A stretch of 64,000 bases of DNA from NORP233 sp050186825 (GTDB lineage: Bacteria; Planctomycetota; J058), in the NCBI GenBank assembly GCA_050186825.1, contig JBFWYD010000020.1, positions 76,667 through 140,666 on the forward strand, given 5' to 3'. Below, in pieces: positions 1 through 6,374 of this stretch. The notes under the pieces were generated by a model. It was not told where the DNA came from. It saw nothing but the letters and a program-made list of their open reading frames with translations, and did no database searches. The position numbers and the translations under genes are program-made. How positions within the stretch are numbered: position 1 is the stretch's first letter; the number at the start of each line of letters is the position of its first letter.

Positions 1-760
1 CCTCGTCGCGGGCCTGGCGGTCGCTCATCCCGCCGCCCTCGTCGCTGGCGGCCAGCAGGCGGTCGAGCAGGTCCGGCGCAGAGGCGCTCGGCCCGCGCGC
101 GCGGCGGGTCGCGATCAGCCCATAGACGAGCCGGTCGAGGGTCGCGAGCGCTCGGCGGAAGCGCACGCGTCGCGGGGTGGGCACGCGCTCGGGCAGGGGG
201 AAGAAGCTCCAGGCCGCGGCGTTGATGTAGGCGTTGGCCTCGAGTAGCGCCTCGCCCAGCTCCGCCTGCGCCGCGCCCAGGTCGCCGCCGAACAGGCAGC
301 GGAAGATCAGCTCCTGCGTGAGCGCGCTGGTGTCCGCGACGGCCTCGACCGCCTCCCCGCGGCGCGCGGCGTCGGCCCAGCGCGCGATCAGCCCCTCGGT
401 CGCGGCCTGCATCGCGGGCAGGAGCTCGCTCATCCGCTTGCGCGCGAAGGCGGGCTGGACGAGCTTCCGCTGGCGCCGCCACAGCTCGCCCTCGCTGGTG
501 GCCAAGCCCTTGCCCATCACCGGCTCGGCGGCGGCCAGCCCGGCCCCCTTCCAGTAGTTCTGGGCGTTGTCCTGGAGCACGCGCTGGATCGGCGCGGGCT
601 GAGTCAGGAGGTAGAGGGTGAACTTGCCCAGCCCGACCCGGGCCACCGGCCCGTGCTCGTGGCCGACCTGCTCGAAGAAGCGCAGGGGGTCGCGCCAGAT
701 GCGCGGCAGCACGCCCACGATCGGGTAGCCGCGCGGTCCGGGCGGGAGGGGGAGCGTCAC
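1..760 (-). CDS. cytochrome P450, N-terminal part (runs off window)
   Basis: Haem-thiolate monooxygenase, about 253 residues visible; the haem-binding cysteine region lies beyond base 1. Translating the minus strand from a GTG at 760 gives the P450 opening motif PPGPRGYPIVG, then LRFFEQVGHEHGPVARVGLG, and the helix-C segment WRRQRKLVQPAF, which contacts haem propionates in this family. No membrane anchor precedes the Pro-rich start, so it is probably a soluble bacterial type. No Shine-Dalgarno is visible before the GTG; a TATGGT hexamer ends 8 nt upstream, so a leaderless transcript is possible. An ATG at 773 is out of frame. The substrate cannot be told and no redox partner is in view. Family call is firm; the start is moderate. 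Confidence 0.9.
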   Translation of the reverse strand, partial: MTLPLPPGPRGYPIVGVLPRIWRDPLRFFEQVGHEHGPVARVGLGKFTLYLLTQPAPIQRVLQDNAQNYWKGAGLAAAEPVMGKGLATSEGELWRRQRKLVQPAFARKRMSELLPAMQAATEGLIARWADAARRGEAVEAVADTSALTQELIFRCLFGGDLGAAQAELGEALLEANAYINAAAWSFFPLPERVPTPRRVRFRRALATLDRLVYGLIATRRARGPSASAPDLLDRLLAASDEGGGMSDRQARDE

Positions 761-941
761 GGGGGGCAACCATACGCGACCGCCCGAGCGGCCTGAGCGC
801 GGTCGGCGCGGACGCGGCGGGGTCAGCCTCGGAGACCGGGTCGAGCACCGCCGGACACGGGCACGGGAGGCCGTTGCGAACGTGGTTGCGCAGCCTGCGG
901 AGGTGCGAGGGACCCGGGCCCGTGGCACTCGCCTCAGGAAC

Positions 942-1122
942 AACACGGAACAGCAACAGCAACCGGGAACAGAAACGGGCGCCGGGAGCGGAGGCGAGTC
1001 CGCGAGCCGGAGCGGAGGCGAACCGATTTGGCTGATGACAGGCTCGCGCAGCGAGCCGCGGGAAGGGAAAGGGACGCGCGGGGACCGATTCCCGGTTGCC
1101 GTTGCTGTTGGTGTTCCGTGTT
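942..1122. repeat. imperfect inverted repeat in intergenic region 761-1272
   Basis: The 511-bp gap between the P450 gene and the next gene contains no convincing coding sequence. It holds an inverted repeat: the left arm at 942-969 (AACACGGAACAGCAACAGC onward) is the reverse complement of 1089-1122 apart from a 6-bp insertion and one or two mismatches. Between the arms lies a short direct repeat, GGAGCGGAGGCGA, twice. Composition differs from neighbouring genes. It looks like a miniature intergenic repeat element. Confidence 0.55.
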
Positions 1123-1272
1123 TCTGGCTCCCGACGACCCAGTCGATCGTGGGCACGCAGCGGCCTCACGGGCACGGGCACGGCACGGAGCGCTGCTCCG
1201 GACTCTGCGCGACCCTCTGCGCGGAACCTCGCCCCCGCAGCCCGCGTGTCCGCGGGGGAGAGAGGTGGACGG

Positions 1273-1818
1273 ATGACGCGGACCTGGGGGGTGGTGGTGG
1301 TCCTGGCCCTGCTCGCGGGGCCGGCGCGCGCGCAGCAGACGCCGCGCCAGGAGGAGCAGCTCGCGGAGCTGCGCGCGCGGTTGGCGCGGGTCGAGGAGCA
1401 GCTCGACCGGCTGCTGGCGCGGCTGGGCGCGCCGAGCGCGGGGCCGTCCGCGGTGGGCGCCGACGCCCCGCCCGGCCCGGGAGAGCCGCGCTTCTTGCTC
1501 GAGCCGCTGGCGGTCACCAACCACGAGCGCGTCGTCTTCGCCCGCGTGCGGCGCTGGTCCCCGGAGCTGGGACGGTGGATCAGTCACTCGTTCGTGGTCG
1601 AGCGCGGGGGCGCGATCGGCAAGCCGGTCCTCGCGGACGAGCGGCGGGTCGACCTGGGCACCGGCGCCAAGGTGCTGCGGATGAGCGCGCTCGAGGGCGT
1701 CGGGAAGTTCGGCCAGACCCTGATCGTCCACGTGGTCCAGGTCCGCTGGCCCGACGGGCAGTCCCAGCTCCTGGAGGTCGGCCGTCGCTACCCGGTCCCG
1801 GTCCGGCGCTGGTTCTAG
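1273..1818 (+). CDS. secreted coiled-coil protein of unknown function
   Basis: 181 residues. I do not recognise the family. The ATG at 1273 follows a purine-rich GAGAGAGGTGG ribosome site and begins a clear signal peptide, hydrophobic VVVVLALLAG with an ARA-Q cleavage-type end near residue 20. Residues about 22-48 form a short heptad-like coiled coil (EEQLAELRARLARVEEQLDR), followed by a Pro/Ala linker and a C-terminal part rich in alternating beta-type residues from about 75 to 181. This suggests an exported protein with a small oligomerisation helix and a beta domain. Longer upstream in-frame starts lack both ribosome site and signal peptide logic. A long-stem hairpin follows the stop directly. 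Confidence 0.7.
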   Translation: MTRTWGVVVVLALLAGPARAQQTPRQEEQLAELRARLARVEEQLDRLLARLGAPSAGPSAVGADAPPGPGEPRFLLEPLAVTNHERVVFARVRRWSPELGRWISHSFVVERGGAIGKPVLADERRVDLGTGAKVLRMSALEGVGKFGQTLIVHVVQVRWPDGQSQLLEVGRRYPVPVRRWF

Positions 1819-1822
1819 ATGC

Positions 1823-1907
1823 CAGACCACGACTCCGAGGGGTCACGATCGAGCGCGTCTCGCGTATCGGAGGCGCCAGATCCGTGACCCTACGGAGTCG
1901 TGGCCTG
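1823..1907. terminator. long-stem hairpin just after a stop codon
   Basis: Arms 1823-1850 and 1879-1907 are near-perfect reverse complements (CCACGACTCCG and CGGAGTCGTGG at the core), giving a stem of about 27 bp around a 28-nt loop. It starts 5 bp after the stop at 1818. There is no T-run, so it may act as a transcript 3' end stabiliser or a factor-dependent terminator rather than a classical intrinsic terminator. Confidence 0.5.
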
Positions 1908-1947
1908 ACGCCGGGAACCCTCGGGCCGGCTGCGGTGTGATGACTGC

Positions 1948-3237
1948 GTGAGGCGCATCGACCCGCTGCTCGGGATCCTGGTCGCGGCGCTGCTCGTGGC
2001 CTCGGCCTTTGGCCCGGAGCTGGTCTGCGCGCTGTCGCCGCGCGTGGCCGTCGGGCTCGCGTATCCACGCGACTTCCCGAGCAAGGGGAGCTTCGGCGCG
2101 TCCCAGAGCGCGGGCCACGCCCCGGTCGGCGACCCGTGGGGCCGGCGCTGGGCCGTGCGCTTCCAGTCGGGGCTCGCGGGCAAGGTGCCCGGGGGCTGGA
2201 AGCGCACCCTGCTCCTCGAGCGCTACTCCACGGGTCCCGACGGCGAGGACCAGGGCGGCGCCGGGGACGACGTGGTCCCGACCTCGCTCCCGGCCTGGGA
2301 GCGGCATCTGGCCGAGGGCGGCGACCGCGCCCTGTTCTGGGCGGCCCTGCTCCTGGGGTGGTCGGCCTTCCTTCCCGCGGGCGCGCCGCGCAGCGGGTCG
2401 CGCCGGCTGGAGGCGCTGTTCGTGCTCGGCCTGCTGATCCCGGGCGCGGCCCTGCTCGCGGTCTCCCTGGCCCTCTCCCTGGAAGCGGTCCTCCCTGAGC
2501 TCTTCCCCTGGCTGGCCCGCGGCCCGCTCCCGCCCTGGCTGAGCGCGGCCGGCGGCGCGACGGTCGCCGCCACGCTCCTGATCCTCGCTCGCCGGCCCCC
2601 GCCCGGCCCCGAGCTCCCTGCGCGCGAGCGGAGCGGCCCGGAGGACCCCAACCCGGGGGGAGACGGGCCGCCGGCCGAGCCAAGGGGCACCTCGCCCGCG
2701 GCCCGCGCGCCCGGCGCTCGCCCGGCCGCCGCCCGCTCGTCCGGCGCAGCGATCGGCCTGGCCGCGCTGCTGCCGCTCTCACTCGGCTGGCTGCTCTGCT
2801 ACGCCGGCGCCCACGTGGTCGCGGTGGTCGCCCGCTCCAAGGTCACCGTGGGACCTTGGGTCAGCGCCCGAGCGGGCTCCCTCGCCTACCAGCGCCACGC
2901 CACGCCCGAGCTCGGGACCCTCTGGCGCGACGCGTCCGGCGGCTGGTGCTACGTCCAGGGTCCCCTGTGCGCGCCGCGGCAGGTGCTGCTCGGCCTCCCC
3001 GGTTGCGAGTTCACAGGCCTCGAGGGCGGCGATGCCCTGATCCAGGCCGGCACGGTCTGCATGTGGTTCTCCGCCCCGGGCAAGGTGTGCCTGGTCGGCC
3101 CGCACGGCGTCGAGCGCGACGAGCCTTTGGCCCCCGGCGCCGGCCAGGCGCTCGTCAGCCTCGGCGAGCGTGGCCCGCCGCTGGCGGAGCTCTACCCTCG
3201 CCTCGCGAGGTCCGGGGTCAGCCGAGCAGATCGCTGA
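1948..3237 (+). CDS. multi-pass membrane protein of unknown function
   Basis: 429 residues from GTG 1948. Family not recognised. An N-terminal hydrophobic helix (residues about 7-27) is followed by a mostly polar stretch to about 125. Hydrophobic segments then lie near 128-145, 155-180, 190-212 and 275-300. A Pro/Gly/Arg-rich linker at about 215-270 separates the last two. The C-terminal 120 residues are soluble-looking with several cysteines. The pattern suggests an inner-membrane protein with exposed soluble domains at both ends. The 3' end overlaps the convergent Uma2-like gene by about 20 bp, so this gene has room for no terminator of its own. Function unknown; coding status supported by length and third-position GC. 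Confidence 0.65.
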   Translation: MRRIDPLLGILVAALLVASAFGPELVCALSPRVAVGLAYPRDFPSKGSFGASQSAGHAPVGDPWGRRWAVRFQSGLAGKVPGGWKRTLLLERYSTGPDGEDQGGAGDDVVPTSLPAWERHLAEGGDRALFWAALLLGWSAFLPAGAPRSGSRRLEALFVLGLLIPGAALLAVSLALSLEAVLPELFPWLARGPLPPWLSAAGGATVAATLLILARRPPPGPELPARERSGPEDPNPGGDGPPAEPRGTSPAARAPGARPAAARSSGAAIGLAALLPLSLGWLLCYAGAHVVAVVARSKVTVGPWVSARAGSLAYQRHATPELGTLWRDASGGWCYVQGPLCAPRQVLLGLPGCEFTGLEGGDALIQAGTVCMWFSAPGKVCLVGPHGVERDEPLAPGAGQALVSLGERGPPLAELYPRLARSGVSRADR

Positions 3238-3781
3238 CCTGGACCACGACGTCCGGAAAGGCCGCGAGCGCGATCGAGCTCCCCAGGCCCTCGCTCCGGA
3301 CGCTCGTGTACTGCCCGTCCCTTGGCTCGCGGAACACCTCGATCAGGTCGTCCTGGAGGTTCACGACCCAGTACTCGAGGACCTGAGCGGCCGCGTAGAG
3401 CTCGCGTTTGATCGTCCGGTCCTTGCGGAGGGACGAGTCTGCGACCTCGATCACGAGCAGGGCCTGGGTCGGATGCTCCGTCTTCGAGTCTCCGAGCGGC
3501 AGAACGGCCATGTCGGGCAAGGGCTCCGAGTCGTCCGAGGCCGCGAAGGAGCACTGCGGGCTCACCGTTGCCCGGCCGTGCAGCGCCAAGACCAGCCCCT
3601 CGGTGAGCCTGCGGACGACGTAGTTGTGCTTGGGGCCGATGGGGCTCATCTGAACGAGCAGCCCGTGCAATAGCTCGATGCGCTCGTCCTCGTCGAACAG
3701 CCCCATCGCGACCATGCGGTCGAACTCGCGGCGAGAGATCGGGCGGAGGGTCTCAGGCGCCAGCTGTTCGAGGTCGAGCAT
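3218..3781 (-). CDS. Uma2 family protein (DUF820, PD-(D/E)XK-like nuclease fold)
   Basis: 187 residues from ATG 3781; an in-frame ATG at 3856 adds 25 non-conserved residues. The sequence shows the Uma2 layout: REFDRMVAMGLFDEDERIEL at the N-terminus, an LLHG-LVQMSPIGPKHNYVV segment, then the nuclease-like motifs PDMAVLP and EVADSSLRKDR with a following K, and C-terminal LEYWVVNL. These carry the D, E and K expected for a restriction-endonuclease-like fold. The family is abundant in Planctomycetes, cyanobacteria and actinobacteria, usually as standalone genes whose biological role is unproven. Divergent from the VWA gene at 4026; convergent and overlapping with the membrane-protein gene. Confidence 0.85.
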   Translation of the reverse strand: MLDLEQLAPETLRPISRREFDRMVAMGLFDEDERIELLHGLLVQMSPIGPKHNYVVRRLTEGLVLALHGRATVSPQCSFAASDDSEPLPDMAVLPLGDSKTEHPTQALLVIEVADSSLRKDRTIKRELYAAAQVLEYWVVNLQDDLIEVFREPRDGQYTSVRSEGLGSSIALAAFPDVVVQVSDLLG

Positions 3782-4025
3782 GGGATCAGCGTAGCCCAGG
3801 ACCAATCGCTCACGCACATCCAACCTCCTCTCGCCTCGTGGGCGTGATCCAGGCATGGGCTACCGACAGCTGCGGTTCGGGGTTTGGTAGTGCCCGGTCC
3901 GTGCCTCGCCGGAGCCCCCAGGGCCTGTCTCGGTCCACAGCGACCCTTGCCACTTGCACGCACCGCGGCCACGGTGAGGGCGAAAGGGGGGGCGGTGCGT
4001 CCTTGGCGCACCAGGAGCCAGCCCT

Positions 4026-4742
4026 GTGATCTCCCGCGGCCCTTCGGTCTTCGCGGTCCCCCTCCTGACCGGCGCCTCCCTGTTCCTGGCCCTGCTCCTC
4101 GGCGCCCGCGCCGCCGAGGGTCCCGGGGTGGAGACCGTGCTCGCCCCGCGCAAGGGCTTCCACGTCACCACCCGCCTGCTGTTCGTGGTCGACGTCAGCG
4201 GCAGCATGGAGGGCGAGGGCGAGCAGGCCATCGCCGCCGTGCGCCGCGTGCTCGAGGGCCCGACCGACGAGCTCCAGGCCGGCGTCATCGCCTTCGCCGA
4301 CCAGCCCACCCGCTGGGGCGGCGTGCCCGAGCCCTGCGAGCACCCCAAGGAGGAGGCCCACACCCGCCACTGCGTGCTCGCGGGCTGGGCCTCCTTCCCG
4401 GGGCGCAACAAGGAGCTCCTCGCCTGGCTGCGCAGCGTGAAGCCCTCGGGGGGCACCGACGCCGCCAAGGCCCTCAAGGTCGCCCTGGCCGACCCCACCG
4501 ATCGCCTGACCGTGGTCCTCGTCAGCGACGGGATCTTCGACGGCGAGGCCGCCCTCAACGCCCTGCGCGCCGGCCAGGCCGCCCGCAAGAAGCGGAAGCT
4601 CGCCCCTGCCGGCGTGATGGTCTGGGCCACGACCCCCAACGCCGCCGCCAGCGGCGCGCTCCAGGCCCTGGCCAAGGTCGGCGGCGGCGGCCTGTGGCTG
4701 GAGCGCGAGGGCGGCGAGGCCGAGGCGCGCGAGAAGGACTAA
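4026..4742 (+). CDS. membrane-anchored or secreted von Willebrand factor A domain protein
   Basis: 238 residues from GTG 4026, preceded by AGGAG at the right distance. Residues 8-30 are a signal peptide or N-terminal anchor (LLTGASLFLALLLGARAAE). The VWA domain occupies about 45-225. It opens with FVVDVSGSMEGEG, giving the MIDAS D-x-S-x-S; the MIDAS threonine is in SGGTDAAKAL and the second aspartate in VLVSDGIFDG, so metal-dependent ligand binding should be intact. The domain is unusually minimal, ending right after the fold with a short acidic tail. It is one of three MIDAS-bearing VWA proteins in the window, but here without a VIT domain. Confidence 0.85.
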   Translation: MISRGPSVFAVPLLTGASLFLALLLGARAAEGPGVETVLAPRKGFHVTTRLLFVVDVSGSMEGEGEQAIAAVRRVLEGPTDELQAGVIAFADQPTRWGGVPEPCEHPKEEAHTRHCVLAGWASFPGRNKELLAWLRSVKPSGGTDAAKALKVALADPTDRLTVVLVSDGIFDGEAALNALRAGQAARKKRKLAPAGVMVWATTPNAAASGALQALAKVGGGGLWLEREGGEAEAREKD

Positions 4743-4754
4743 TCGCTCGTCGCC

Positions 4755-5066
4755 CTACCGCAGGCCCCTTCCCTCCGTGTTCCACATCCCGAGCACGCGG
4801 AAGGGCGCGAGCTCCGGCGGCAGGTGGGGCTGGGCCTCTCGCAGGCGCTCGAGGTCCCCGCTGAAGGTGAGGAAGGGTGGAGCCTCGGCCGGCAACCCGG
4901 GATCGAGCAGCAAGTCGCGGTCAGCCGCGCGCAGGCAGCGCAGGGGATCGAGGCTCGCCGCAGAGCATGGCTCCCAGCCGGGCAGCTGGATCTCGTCCTG
5001 AAGATCAGCCGGGACCGGAGGACAGCCTGCCGCGAACCGGCGCCGAAACTCGCTCGGGCTCAGCAC
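4755..5066 (-). CDS. small protein of unknown function
   Basis: 103 residues from GTG 5066, convergent with the VWA gene 12 bp away. Not recognised. It is a soluble, Pro/Leu/Glu-rich sequence with the segments SPSEFRRRFAAG, DRDLLLDPGLP and FLTFSGDLERLREAQPHLP, which read like a genuine globular protein rather than a shadow frame. The Leu-Pro-x-x-Leu spacing faintly recalls SMI1/SUKH-type immunity proteins, but I see no decisive motif. No partner toxin is adjacent. Treat as hypothetical. Confidence 0.5.
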   Translation of the reverse strand: MLSPSEFRRRFAAGCPPVPADLQDEIQLPGWEPCSAASLDPLRCLRAADRDLLLDPGLPAEAPPFLTFSGDLERLREAQPHLPPELAPFRVLGMWNTEGRGLR

Positions 5067-5424
5067 GCGGCACGACCCTGGGCGCGCACTCTCGCCTGCC
5101 AGGATGGCCCTGCGTGCTTGGAGCCCTCGTCTCTCTTCGCGATGGCGCCTGAGCCCGGGGCGCCAGCAAAGTTCTTCTGGGCCGTGGCCCCCGAGGACGC
5201 GGCGTCAGCCATGGTCTTCGGCGAGGCCGTGGCGGCCGAAGGTGAGGCGTCAGCTCCGAGACACGGGTGGACGGGCAACCCCACTTCGCTCCTGTTCACC
5301 ACGGCAGCTCGCAGCGGCCCGGCCCCGCCGAGTGAGCTGCAGCCAGGAGGCGGAGCGGTCACTCCCTGGCGCCCTCGCCCGACGTCCCGCCCCCGCGTGA
5401 CCGCTTCGCATCCTGCGCTGCAGC
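5067..5424. other. intergenic region, no supported gene
   Basis: About 360 bp between two leftward genes. All frames give Ala/Arg/Pro-rich translations without conserved-looking segments. I see no clear terminator or promoter. Confidence 0.4.
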
Positions 5425-6333
5425 TCAGAAGAGGCTGAGCTGCCCCGGGGCGGTGGCGGCGCCGTGGCCGTCCTCGTCGAAGGCGTCCCCCCGAACGCGC
5501 GGGAGGAGCTTGCGGCACTCGGCGCAGAGCACGATCAGGTTGCCCGGGAGGTCGGTGCCGCCGCGGACGGTGGGGACCATGTGGCCGACGCGGGTCGGGG
5601 CCAGGCGGTCGCAGTTGCCGCAGCGGCCGGGGTCGCGGGCCGCGGCGCGCACGATCGCGCGCAGGCGCTCCTGGCGGACGCGGTCGCCCTCGGGGCGCAG
5701 GCCGCCGGCGCCGAGCTCGGGCAGGGCGTTCTTGCGGGTCAGCTCGCGGCGGCGGGCCTGGCTGGACTTGGTCGAGGTCCGGCGCTGCGGAAAGAGCGCG
5801 CGGGCCACGCCCTCGCTCAGCTCCGTGGGCTGGCTGGCCTCGGGCAGGTCGTCCCGGCGCAGGCGGTCGGTGATCGCGTCCTTGTCGGTGCTGCCCACGA
5901 TCGCGGCCACGGCGCGCGCGGCCGTGCGCGAGAGCGGGTAGACCTCGCGGCCAGCGAGCACGGCCAGGGCCGAGAGGGCGCGCACGACCTCGCGGTCGCC
6001 CAGCTTCTTGACCATGGCCCGCTCGACGGGGTAGGTCCGCTCGGGCTGGATCGGCGAGCGCGCCAGGGCCTCGACCACCTGCACGTAGACCGCGTCGGCC
6101 ACCTGCGGGTCCACCCGCTCGAGCAGCTCGAGCGAGAAGAGCTTCAGCACGTCCGAGGGGCTCCCGATCGCGAGCAGGTGCGCGCGCAGGATCGCCACCA
6201 CGTCGGGGTCGGCGGGGTCGATGTCACCCAGGCGGTCGCGCACGGCCTCGACGGCCCGCTCGATCACCGCGTAGGCGTGTCCGGACTCCTCGATCAGCCG
6301 GCGCAGCTGCGCCGGGTCGCTCAGGTCGCTCAT
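5425..6333 (-). CDS. HNH-endonuclease-like protein in the smc-scpAB operon
   Basis: 302 residues. The C-terminal third carries an HNH/zinc signature: CGNCDR, then VGHMVPTVRGGTDLPGNLIV, then LCAECRK, i.e. a C-x2-C pair, a His within the ββα core, the conserved GG-x-x-x-x-x-N-L and a second C-x2-C. The N-terminal 180 residues are helical and not recognised; a basic linker (RRTSTKSSQARRRELTRK) joins the halves. It starts 41 bp downstream of the scpB stop on the same strand, so it is probably cotranscribed with the condensin genes. The usual D-H pair is G-H here, so catalysis is uncertain and DNA binding without cleavage is possible. Confidence 0.75.
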   Translation of the reverse strand: MSDLSDPAQLRRLIEESGHAYAVIERAVEAVRDRLGDIDPADPDVVAILRAHLLAIGSPSDVLKLFSLELLERVDPQVADAVYVQVVEALARSPIQPERTYPVERAMVKKLGDREVVRALSALAVLAGREVYPLSRTAARAVAAIVGSTDKDAITDRLRRDDLPEASQPTELSEGVARALFPQRRTSTKSSQARRRELTRKNALPELGAGGLRPEGDRVRQERLRAIVRAAARDPGRCGNCDRLAPTRVGHMVPTVRGGTDLPGNLIVLCAECRKLLPRVRGDAFDEDGHGAATAPGQLSLF

Positions 6334-6374
6334 GGTGAGGGTGCCCAGGCGGGCGCGCGGTTCCTCGGGGCTCC

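Noticed and set aside
4755..5066. Small gene as a SUKH-type immunity protein
   Set aside because: Only vague spacing similarity and no adjacent toxin gene.
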